64,000 bases of DNA from Prolixibacteraceae bacterium JC049 (GTDB lineage: Bacteria; Bacteroidota; Bacteroidia; Bacteroidales; Prolixibacteraceae), in contig SACZ01000004.1 in NCBI GenBank assembly GCA_023369685.1, positions 62,001 to 126,000 on the forward strand. The letters run 5' to 3'. Both the position numbers and the translations under genes were made by a program. Positions 56,603-64,000 of this stretch are shown piece after piece; position 1 is the first letter of the stretch, and the number at the start of each line of letters is the position of its first letter. Under the pieces are notes generated by a model. The model was given only the letters and a program-made list of their open reading frames with translations. It did no database searches and was not told where the DNA came from.

Positions 56603-56629
56603 GCCAGTGACCTATTGCAGGTTGCTGGC
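56603..56629 (+). terminator. Weak hairpin between the fourth sulfatase and HTCS 2
   Basis: GCCAGTGACCT (56603-56613) / AGGTTGCTGGC (56619-56629), 11 pairs including two G-U, followed by TTATTTG rather than a clean U-run. Read-through into HTCS 2 is possible. Confidence 0.35.
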
Positions 56630-56638
56630 TTATTTGTA
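56628..56638 (-). promoter_or_regulatory. TACAAATAAGC half-site before HTCS 2
   Basis: Minus-strand TACAAATAAGC matches the 10-base core (TACAAATnAG) of the susC and sulfatase promoters, in inverted orientation, ~22 bases before the HTCS 2 start. It could serve autoregulation. Confidence 0.3.
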
Positions 56639-56659
56639 TATTTAAAAAAGCGATTTCAG

Positions 56660-59600
56660 ATGATGAGGGGGATTTTATGTATTTTGTTATTAAGTTGTTT
56701 TATTCCAACAAGTAACGCTTTAGAGCAAAATTTTTCGTTAGACGAAGGACTAACCGATTATGCAGTAACAGATATTCTACAAGATTCGTTAGGTTACATT
56801 TGGGTAGCAACGCGAGATGGGCTAAACCGACTGGATGGATACGAGATAAAAAACTTCAAGCATAACCCTGAAAATATAAACTCACTCTATAAGAATAGAA
56901 TTTCCTGCTTAGAACTGGACATGCAAGGGAATATATGGATAGGTACCCGCCGTGGAGTAAGCATTTATAATGTTCGAAAAGAAAGATTCTATAATTTGGC
57001 TATAGAATCCATAAGTGCTTTAGAACGTGGAGCAGGAGGAGATATGTATGTTGGTACATACAGTGGCTGTATTTATAAGATAGATAGCAACCAATTGGAT
57101 TATTCCCAATCGGTTCTGATGCTAAATGCAGGATGCCGGTTTAAAATTGATGCCAATGTTTCTACCATGCTTTATGACAAAGAACATTTATGGGTAGGCT
57201 CCAAAACAGCAGGGTTATTCTTATTCTCTGATACCGATAATGAAGACGAGAATTACGGGCGACAATTAGCACAATTCAATTATGTTACATCACTTTATAA
57301 GGACAATGATGACAGAGTGTGGTGTACCACAAGAGGAGGAACCTACCTGTTTCCGGAAGCGCAAAACATTAGTAAACGAATAAAATTAAAGACAAACTTG
57401 CAAGGTGTTGTAGGGCAAGTTGTTCAGGCAGAAGATAAAAAGATATACTGTCTTGTAGCCAATAGTGCTATATGGGAAGTAAAGTTAGAAAATGACCGTT
57501 TAATCCCGGTAAAAGAAGTAATTTCTAAAGAAGATCATATCCATGATTTTATGATTGATCACTCAGGAATGGCTTGGGTTGGGACTGCTAATTCCGGGCT
57601 ATACAAGTCATCGTTTGATAGTTTATTATTTCGAACAATTCCGGAAATCACAGATGATTGGATCTCTGCTTTTTATGAAGATCGGAGTGGAGTAAAGTGG
57701 ATGGCTGTCCGAAGCGAGCAACCCAGAGTTGCAAAGCTAATAAGGTACGACGAAAAGCACCAACAAATTAATGTTTTCGATGCCAATAATTCTGGAATTA
57801 AAATCAATTTAATATCCTCTATTTATGAAGATTCAAATAGGAATTTATGGCTGACCGGAATGGGTAAATTTTACCAATTATCAGCTCAAAAACGTTTGAA
57901 TAAAGACTACTACTTTAAGGAGTGGAAAACAAAAGAAAGAGGTGCTGATTATTCCATGTCGATAGCAGAAGATAAAGCTGGTTTTATGTGGTTAGGATGT
58001 TGGAATGGAGTATTTAGGATTAATCCCGCAAAAGAATTCTTATCAGATTACATCTATTTTTCGGAAAGGTCATTTGATCATAATGAAATTACCAGTAGCG
58101 AAACAACATTTTGCTATCCCGATCCTGTAGACTCGGTAATGTGGATAGGAACCAAAGGAGGAGGCTTAAACCGCCTGATCACACCTTCGAAAGGAGAAAA
58201 CTTCAATGTGAAGTACTATCTGAAATCAAATGATATCTGGACAATGCATAAAGCAGGGAATAAGATATTTGCAGGTACTTCCAACGGGTTGTATCAATTG
58301 ACATTAAATGAGGATAACAATGTTATCGATCAGCAAAATTATAAAGTGTTGGATGGTTTGCCCGGTAATAAAATTAACGCTATTGCTTACATCGATGAAG
58401 AAAATATATGGCTGGGGACTAATAAAGGATTGACAAAATACAATTCCAGAAACAGGCAAATTATTTCTTACAACAAGAAAGATGGACTAAAATCGAACTA
58501 TATCACAGCACTGCTGTACGATAAACAAAAAAAACGCATTTATGTGAGTAGTGTAAAGGGAATAAACTGGTTTAACCCCAGAGATATATCCTTGAACGAT
58601 ATTGCTCCTAAAACATTAATCACAGGAATTAAAATCAATAACAATAAGCTATTGGTGCAAGGTGGTGGAAAATCGGAACCCATACTGGAAAAAGGAATTG
58701 CTTACACCCAAAATATTCATTTAAAGTACTATGAGAATAATGTAGAATTTGAATTTGTTGGCCTGCATTTTGCCGATCCTGGCAGAAACCGATATGCGTA
58801 CCGATTAATTGGAGCCGATAACGGTTGGAATATTATCAATGCAGGAATGAGAAGTGCTAATTATCTAAAGCTACCTGCCGGAACATATACCTTTGTAGTA
58901 AAATCGGCTAACTCTGATGGAGTATGGGCAGCACAGCAAGCTACTCTTACTATAAATATTCAGCCTCCTTTTTGGCAAACTATTTGGGCTTACCTGCTAT
59001 ATGCTCTTCTTGCCATAATCCTGATCATTCTTTTCACCCGTTTTTCTGTAATAAAAGCAAGCGATAAATATAAGCTTCATATGCAAAATGTGTTGATTGA
59101 AAAAGAGCGGGAACTGAATGAAGCAAAGATTCGTTTTTTCACTAATATTTCGCACGAGATAAGAACTCCTCTAACACTTATATATGCCCCATTTACAGAA
59201 TTGTTAAGTCATTTCAAAGATGATGTTAAAATAAAGAAACGATTAGCTCCAATACAGCAAAATATTGTTCGTCTGATGAATTTAATAGACCAACTACTGG
59301 AGTTTCGCAAGGTTGAAACAGGGAACTTGGATTTAAATGTATCAGAAGCAGAACTGATTGCCTTTGTGAGAAGTGTTAAAGTATCATTCGACGACATTGC
59401 TGTACATAAGAAAATTCGTTTTGTGTTCGAAACCAATGTCGATCAATATACTGGCTGGTTCGACTTCGAAAAACTGAATAAAATTCTATATAATATCATA
59501 TCAAATGCCATAAAGTATACCAACGAAAATGGAGTAATTAAACTACGTTGTAACGTTTCAAATGAATTGTTGCAACTTGAAGTAGAGGATAGTGGAGTTG

Positions 59601-60670
59601 GTATAGCTGCCAAAAAGCAGGAACGAATTTTTGATCGTTATTATCAGGTTGAAGGAACATCCGGCGGGACAGGAATTGGCCTTGCTTTAACCAAAGCTTT
59701 GGTTGAAGTACACAAGGGCGAAATATTAGTGAAGAGCGAAGAGGAAAAAGGAACCACTTTTACTGTTAATATACCTAACGGAAAACATCATTATAAAAAA
59801 TGGGTAGTTTCCAGAGCCGAACAAGACTTTATTAAAGAAGTTCAGCGAGAAGAACTGGACATTTTCGGAGATGACTACACTAATCAGGAGGATCAGAAAA
59901 AAGAACAATTACCTATCGTATTGGTGGTAGAAGACGAAAGAGAGATCAATCGTTATATCAAAGAATTACTATCTCAAAACTATCAAGTCTATTGTGCCAG
60001 TAACGGTGTTGAAGGACTTGAAAAAGCCATTAAACTGATTCCGGATGTTGTTATAACTGATATTTTAATGCCTCAAATGAATGGCATTGAGATGTGCCAG
60101 AAGCTTAAATCAAATATCCGTACCAGTCATATTCCGGTGATAATGTTAACGGCTAAATCAACCGAAGAAAATCAACTGGAAGGATTAAGAGTAGGAGCAA
60201 ATGAGTACATCACAAAACCATTTAACCCAACTATTTTAGAGCAGTCGGTTACCAATGTAATTGAAACACTTAAGCGACAGAAAGATTATAATAAGAATCT
60301 GGCCATTACCGAGCCTGAGAAAATAGAACTGCCATCGAAAGAAGATGAATTTCTGAAAAAAGTAATGAGTGTAATTCAGTTGAATTTATCAGATAGCAGA
60401 TTTGAAGTAACCAACCTTTGTGCTGAAATTGGTTTAAGCAGAATGCAAATGCACCGGAAATTGAAAGCCATAACCGGGCAATCATCTGTTGAGCTTATAC
60501 GTTCTGTTCGATTTAAGAAAGCAGCCCAGTTATTGGAAACCAGTGGAATGAATGTTTCTGAAGTAATGTGGGAAGTTGGTATTGAAAGTACATCTCATTT
60601 TTCCAGAACTTTCAAATCAATATATGGTGTATCACCTTCGGTATACATGAAAGATAAACGTAATACTTAA
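56660..60670 (+). CDS. Hybrid two-component system regulator (HTCS 2)
   Basis: A 1336-residue membrane-spanning sensor/regulator. Order: signal peptide (~1-22), Reg_prop propeller repeats (~25-690, e.g. YIWVATRDGLNRLDGY, WIGTKGGGLNRL), Y_Y_Y domain (~700-765), membrane helix (~773-797), HisKA with His832 in NISHEIRTPLTLIYA, HATPase (DSGVGIA, GGTGIGLAL), receiver with Asp1134 in ITDILMPQMNG and Lys in ITKPF, and an AraC HTH pair (LSRMQMHRKLKAITGQSSVEL... VGIESTSHFSRTFKSIYGV). It should sense a breakdown product of the sulfated glycan and activate susC and the sulfatase operons. Start at the first ATG of the doublet at 56660. Confidence 0.95.
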   Translation: MMRGILCILLLSCFIPTSNALEQNFSLDEGLTDYAVTDILQDSLGYIWVATRDGLNRLDGYEIKNFKHNPENINSLYKNRISCLELDMQGNIWIGTRRGVSIYNVRKERFYNLAIESISALERGAGGDMYVGTYSGCIYKIDSNQLDYSQSVLMLNAGCRFKIDANVSTMLYDKEHLWVGSKTAGLFLFSDTDNEDENYGRQLAQFNYVTSLYKDNDDRVWCTTRGGTYLFPEAQNISKRIKLKTNLQGVVGQVVQAEDKKIYCLVANSAIWEVKLENDRLIPVKEVISKEDHIHDFMIDHSGMAWVGTANSGLYKSSFDSLLFRTIPEITDDWISAFYEDRSGVKWMAVRSEQPRVAKLIRYDEKHQQINVFDANNSGIKINLISSIYEDSNRNLWLTGMGKFYQLSAQKRLNKDYYFKEWKTKERGADYSMSIAEDKAGFMWLGCWNGVFRINPAKEFLSDYIYFSERSFDHNEITSSETTFCYPDPVDSVMWIGTKGGGLNRLITPSKGENFNVKYYLKSNDIWTMHKAGNKIFAGTSNGLYQLTLNEDNNVIDQQNYKVLDGLPGNKINAIAYIDEENIWLGTNKGLTKYNSRNRQIISYNKKDGLKSNYITALLYDKQKKRIYVSSVKGINWFNPRDISLNDIAPKTLITGIKINNNKLLVQGGGKSEPILEKGIAYTQNIHLKYYENNVEFEFVGLHFADPGRNRYAYRLIGADNGWNIINAGMRSANYLKLPAGTYTFVVKSANSDGVWAAQQATLTINIQPPFWQTIWAYLLYALLAIILIILFTRFSVIKASDKYKLHMQNVLIEKERELNEAKIRFFTNISHEIRTPLTLIYAPFTELLSHFKDDVKIKKRLAPIQQNIVRLMNLIDQLLEFRKVETGNLDLNVSEAELIAFVRSVKVSFDDIAVHKKIRFVFETNVDQYTGWFDFEKLNKILYNIISNAIKYTNENGVIKLRCNVSNELLQLEVEDSGVGIAAKKQERIFDRYYQVEGTSGGTGIGLALTKALVEVHKGEILVKSEEEKGTTFTVNIPNGKHHYKKWVVSRAEQDFIKEVQREELDIFGDDYTNQEDQKKEQLPIVLVVEDEREINRYIKELLSQNYQVYCASNGVEGLEKAIKLIPDVVITDILMPQMNGIEMCQKLKSNIRTSHIPVIMLTAKSTEENQLEGLRVGANEYITKPFNPTILEQSVTNVIETLKRQKDYNKNLAITEPEKIELPSKEDEFLKKVMSVIQLNLSDSRFEVTNLCAEIGLSRMQMHRKLKAITGQSSVELIRSVRFKKAAQLLETSGMNVSEVMWEVGIESTSHFSRTFKSIYGVSPSVYMKDKRNT

Positions 60671-60724
60671 CCTGATTAACAACTCTTTGGTTTTTCTCTG
60701 CCTCTCATTTAAAAACCTGTTGCT

Positions 60725-60777
60725 ACTTAAAACTGGCCCAATAACTATTGCAATGAATATATGTGTCAGTTTTAAGT
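60725..60777. repeat. 11-base inverted repeat in the susC upstream region
   Basis: ACTTAAAACTG (60725-60735) and CAGTTTTAAGT (60767-60777), perfect, with a 31-base spacer. There is no U-run, so it is not a simple terminator. Confidence 0.5.
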
Positions 60778-60876
60778 TACACATCTGTTTATTGCTCATT
60801 AATAACAAATACAAAATTCCATAACCCACTGTTTTACTGTGTTTTGATCTTTTGCACTTGCTCGTTCGTAACACGT

Positions 60877-60927
60877 TACAAATGAGTTGTTTTATGCTAC
60901 AAATTAGCAATGCAAAGCAATTTGTAG
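60877..60927 (+). promoter_or_regulatory. Candidate HTCS 2 operator: tandem TACAAATnAG sites
   Basis: TACAAATGAG (60877-60886) and TACAAATTAG (60898-60907) have a 21-base period. Nearby CTACAAATT (60897-60905) / AATTTGTAG (60919-60927) forms a 9-base inverted repeat with a third, reversed copy. The tandem layout fits AraC-type DNA binding domains. Confidence 0.5.
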
Positions 60928-60931
60928 AGTG

Positions 60932-60939
60932 TAAGTTTG
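60932..60939 (+). promoter_or_regulatory. -7 box of susC
   Basis: TAAGTTTG, TAnnTTTG form, 24 bases after the last base of the proximal TACAAATTAG. No TTG at -33, consistent with an activated promoter. The leader would be ~60 bases. Confidence 0.45.
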
Positions 60940-61001
60940 ACTATGAGTTTACAAGATTGGCTTCGGCTAACAAGATAAAAATCGGAAAAACTAACATTCT
61001 T

Positions 61002-64000
61002 ATGAAAAAAATCTTCGATTTGCGGACACTGATGACCATACTTATGGTTTCATGGCTTTCGCTAAATGTATTTAGTCAAAATCGTATAGATGTTAGTGGG
61101 CATATAATGGGAAATAATAACGAGCCCATTATTGGAGCAACTATTGTTGTGAAAGGCACCACTATTGGTACGGTAACAGACATTGATGGAAACTTTGCAA
61201 TTCCACAAGTTCCTGATAATGCATTACTACTGGTAAAGTTTATTGGGTACAAAGAGAAGGAGTTGAAACCAGCAGCTAAACTTCAAATTACATTAGAAGA
61301 AGATGTGCTGGAAGTTGGAGAGGTGCAGATTGTTGCCTATGGTACACAGAAAAAAGCCACTATTACTGGTGCTATTTCTTCCATTAAATCAGATGAATTA
61401 TTAAAAACTCCCAGTGCCAATGTAATGAACACATTGGCCGGAGCACTTCCTGGTGTTATGACAGTTCAGAATAGTGGTCAGCCTGGTAGTGAAGATCCAC
61501 GTATCTTTATTCGAGGAGCAGGAACACTAGACGACAGTGGTTCAAGTCCATTGATCTTAGTTGATGGTGTTGAACGTAGCTTTTCTCAATTAGATCCTAA
61601 CGAAATTGAAAATGTTACTGTCTTGAAAGATGCTTCTGCTACAGCTGTGTTTGGAGTAAGAGGAGCTAATGGAGTAATTCTGGTTACAACAAAAAGAGGA
61701 AAAGCTGGTAAGGCTTCAGTATCTGTATCATCCTCATTTGGTATTCAACAACCAACGCGTGTTATGGATATGGCTGGTAGTTACGACTATGCTACACTTT
61801 ACAATCAATTAAAAGTTGATGATGGAGATGCGGCTCCTTTTTCTGACGAGACTGTAGAAGCATTTCGAACAGGATCAAATCCACTATTGTATCCGGATGT
61901 TAACTGGAGTGATTATGTTCTTCGTGATTTCTCAACGAAAACACAACATAACCTGAGTGTTTCAGGAGGAAGTAAGAAGATTAAATATTTTACCTCTTTG
62001 GGATTTTTATTTCAGGATGGTATCATTAAAGATTTCGACCAGGATTACAATAACAACTTCAACTTCACTCGATATAACTACCGTGTGAATTTAGATATTG
62101 ATTTAACCAAAACCACTACATACAAAGTAAATATTGGAGGTTGGGTATCGAAACAAAATGAGCCACGAGATATTGGTGTAGACGGAGGTTTATGGAACCG
62201 TTTAATGGAATCAAAGCCATTTGGTAGCCCTGGTATTATCGATGGGAAGTATGTAAAAGGTAATAATGAAATAATTGGTAGTACCAATTTCTTACAAGAT
62301 CCTCTGTCCAGCTTATATGGAGGTGGATACAAGCAAAAACATAAAACAAATCTGAATATCGACTTTGAATTAGTTCAGAGATTGTCCGATATTACCAAAG
62401 GATTGGAATTTAGCGCTAAAGGATCTTATAATACCAATAGTGGTTACAATGTCGACCGTTATAAATCAATTGAAAACTATACACCTTGGGAAAGGGGTAT
62501 GGTTGACGGACTTTCTACTGATGACCCTAATTACGACCCTACTATAGTTTATTCTGTTGCCGGAAATTCAACCAATTTTGGATATGCTGAAAATGGTCAG
62601 AGTTATAGCCGTAACTGGTATTTGGAATCTAAACTTTCATACAACAGAACTTTTGGAGACCATAAAGTAAGTGGATTGGCACTTTACAACATGTCGAAAA
62701 GATATTATCCATCAGCTCCAAGATATGTCCCACGAAGTTATTTGGGACTAGTAGGAAGAGGAACCTATTCCTATAAGAACAAATACCTGTTGGATATTAA
62801 TGTGGGCTACAACGGATCAGAGAATTTTGCTCCCGGCAGTACCCGATATGGATTATTCCCTGCCTTTTCTGCTGGATGGATTATTACAGAAGAGAAATTC
62901 ATGAAAGAGATTCCACTTATTTCTTACCTCAAGTTTAGAGCATCTGCCGGTTTAGTTGGTAGCGATAAAGGAGTTACACGTTTCATGTATATCGATGGAG
63001 TTTGGAATCCCAACTATAGCTCATATGATTTCGGTGTAAATAATTCTCCAATAGATGGAGCTCAAGAGGGACAGTTAGGCAACCAAAAAGTTACATGGGA
63101 AACAGCATTGAAACAAAACTATGGTTTCGACATGAAATTATTTGGTCCTAAGCTGAGTCTAAATTTCGACTATTTTATTGAAAACAGAGAAGATATTCTT
63201 ATTACCCGTCAGACAGTAGCCAATGAATTTGCTATTAATCTGCCTAATGTCAATATGGGACAGGTTGAGAATAAAGGATATGAGATTAACCTAAAATGGA
63301 GAGCCGGCAATGATAAATTCAACTATTATATCAATGCCAATATGACTTATGCAAAAAATAAGATCATAGAAAAAGATGAAATTACTCCCCAATATGATTA
63401 CCTGCTCGAAACAGGAGGAGCAACAGGAAGAACTTTAGGTTACCGATTTATTCGCTTTTATGAAGAAGGTGACTTTACCGATGGCGAATTGAATGAAAAT
63501 TTACCCCGACCAACTGCTGATGTTTTGCCAGGTGACCCGATGTATTCAGATTTAAATGACGATGGAATCATTGATGTATACGATCAGGAATGGTCGAAGT
63601 TTGGTCGACGTCCTGAATATGTATTCGGTTTAAATTTGGGCTTCAATTATAAAGGTTTCGAATTATCAGCACAGATTAATGGAGTAACCAATGTATCCAG
63701 AAACCTGCAACGAAACTTTAGGTATCCATTCGGATACTCAGCCTCTCGTTCATTGCCTCAGTATGTGGTAGATGAACGCTGGACTCCGGAAAGAGGGCAG
63801 AGTGCCTTATTACCACGACCTACCAGTGCCAGATCTAATTACAGTTATGCCAATTCCAGCTTATGGATGTGGGATGCTTCATATATTCGTTTAAAAAACC
63901 TTCAGGTGGCCTATACCTTTAAAGATGCACATTGGCTGAAAGCTGTTGGTATAAAACGATTAAAGGTTTATGTGAACGGACTTAACTTGTTAACGCTGGA
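61002..64000 (+). CDS. SusC/RagA-family TonB-dependent receptor, 3' truncated
   Basis: The open frame starts at ATG 61002 and runs off the window after 999 codons; no stop is seen. Signal peptide ends at LNVFSQN. A carboxypeptidase-D-like regulatory domain follows (VSGHIMGNNNEPIIGATIVV, TVTDIDGNFAI), then the plug (VMNTLAGALPGVM, IFIRGAGTL, LILVDGVERSF) with the SusC signature VLKDASATAVFGVRGANGV. The remainder is outer-membrane beta-barrel sequence. It imports glycan oligomers across the outer membrane, normally with a SusD partner that would lie past the window. First gene after HTCS 2; candidate HTCS sites lie directly upstream. Confidence 0.95.
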   Translation, partial: MKKIFDLRTLMTILMVSWLSLNVFSQNRIDVSGHIMGNNNEPIIGATIVVKGTTIGTVTDIDGNFAIPQVPDNALLLVKFIGYKEKELKPAAKLQITLEEDVLEVGEVQIVAYGTQKKATITGAISSIKSDELLKTPSANVMNTLAGALPGVMTVQNSGQPGSEDPRIFIRGAGTLDDSGSSPLILVDGVERSFSQLDPNEIENVTVLKDASATAVFGVRGANGVILVTTKRGKAGKASVSVSSSFGIQQPTRVMDMAGSYDYATLYNQLKVDDGDAAPFSDETVEAFRTGSNPLLYPDVNWSDYVLRDFSTKTQHNLSVSGGSKKIKYFTSLGFLFQDGIIKDFDQDYNNNFNFTRYNYRVNLDIDLTKTTTYKVNIGGWVSKQNEPRDIGVDGGLWNRLMESKPFGSPGIIDGKYVKGNNEIIGSTNFLQDPLSSLYGGGYKQKHKTNLNIDFELVQRLSDITKGLEFSAKGSYNTNSGYNVDRYKSIENYTPWERGMVDGLSTDDPNYDPTIVYSVAGNSTNFGYAENGQSYSRNWYLESKLSYNRTFGDHKVSGLALYNMSKRYYPSAPRYVPRSYLGLVGRGTYSYKNKYLLDINVGYNGSENFAPGSTRYGLFPAFSAGWIITEEKFMKEIPLISYLKFRASAGLVGSDKGVTRFMYIDGVWNPNYSSYDFGVNNSPIDGAQEGQLGNQKVTWETALKQNYGFDMKLFGPKLSLNFDYFIENREDILITRQTVANEFAINLPNVNMGQVENKGYEINLKWRAGNDKFNYYINANMTYAKNKIIEKDEITPQYDYLLETGGATGRTLGYRFIRFYEEGDFTDGELNENLPRPTADVLPGDPMYSDLNDDGIIDVYDQEWSKFGRRPEYVFGLNLGFNYKGFELSAQINGVTNVSRNLQRNFRYPFGYSASRSLPQYVVDERWTPERGQSALLPRPTSARSNYSYANSSLWMWDASYIRLKNLQVAYTFKDAHWLKAVGIKRLKVYVNGLNLLTL

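Larger units (their letters stand above)
60671..61001. other. susC upstream regulatory region
   Basis: 330 bases without a gene, unusually rich in repeats: an 11-base inverted repeat (60725-60777), tandem TACAAATnAG sites 21 bases apart (60877-60907), an inverted third copy, and a TAAGTTTG box. No terminator for HTCS 2 is evident. Confidence 0.5.

Noticed and set aside
60632-60910. 92-residue minus-strand open frame covering the susC upstream region
   Set aside because: It overlaps the end of HTCS 2 and the candidate operator sites, has no recognisable domain or ribosome-binding site, and its basic composition is that of translated AT-rich intergenic DNA.

Overview
The window looks like a marine or gut-type Bacteroidota chromosome, probably a Bacteroidales/Marinilabiliales-like lineage; the genus cannot be fixed from sequence alone. 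The evidence is AT-rich DNA, promoters of the TTG-N19-TAnnTTTG type, two hybrid two-component systems (HTCS), a SusC-type TonB-dependent receptor, lipoprotein signal peptides, Cys-type sulfatases and a fused E1 alpha/beta 2-oxoacid dehydrogenase. No tRNA, rRNA, CRISPR array, prophage or transposase gene was seen.

Layout. 0-6.7 kb holds small housekeeping genes: a truncated glycosyltransferase, a SRPBCC/GyrI-like protein, a methyltransferase, a DUF1330 protein, a sensor kinase, ornithine aminotransferase and two small conserved proteins. 6.9-12.2 kb holds a GH50 agarase-like enzyme and a GH2 beta-galactosidase, with a REP-like repeat between them. 12.2-14.7 kb is an MG2/TonB-plug protein. 14.9-15.8 kb is an FMN riboswitch followed by ribB. 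15.9-21.2 kb is a five-gene minus-strand operon (secreted beta-propeller, Fe-type alcohol dehydrogenase, DeoC aldolase, FGGY kinase, unknown multi-spanning membrane protein) divergent from HTCS 1 (21.4-25.5 kb). 25.6-35.3 kb holds an aminopeptidase P, a DUF6051-like hydrolase with an AraC-type regulator, a divergent GH15 / trehalose-6-phosphate synthase-phosphatase pair, and an S9 peptidase lipoprotein. 35.5-39.5 kb is an E2 / fused E1 / flavodoxin operon. 39.5-44.8 kb holds an M81 peptidase lipoprotein, a glucosaminidase lipoprotein and a FUSC-type membrane protein; a 480-base convergent gap there carries two LacI-like operators and a possible small RNA.

45.0-64.0 kb is a polysaccharide utilisation locus (PUL) for a sulfated, alpha-linked glycan, probably a galactan: GH36-like enzyme, sulfatase, an alternative sigma factor, two overlapping sulfatases, GH97, a fourth sulfatase, HTCS 2 and the start of susC, which runs off the window. 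Secreted sulfatases and glycosidases would trim oligosaccharides, SusC would import them, and HTCS 2 would sense a product and switch the locus on.

The most useful new observations are regulatory. A TACAAATnAG element recurs in PUL intergenic regions and sits exactly 24 bases ahead of a TAnnTTTG box at two promoters (one sulfatase operon, susC). At susC it is duplicated with a 21-base period. The divergent region of HTCS 1 has a different repeat (TGCATT) with the same 21-base period. Other leads are the unusual HTCS-linked kinase/aldolase/dehydrogenase operon and a dispersed palindromic repeat present in two intergenic copies.
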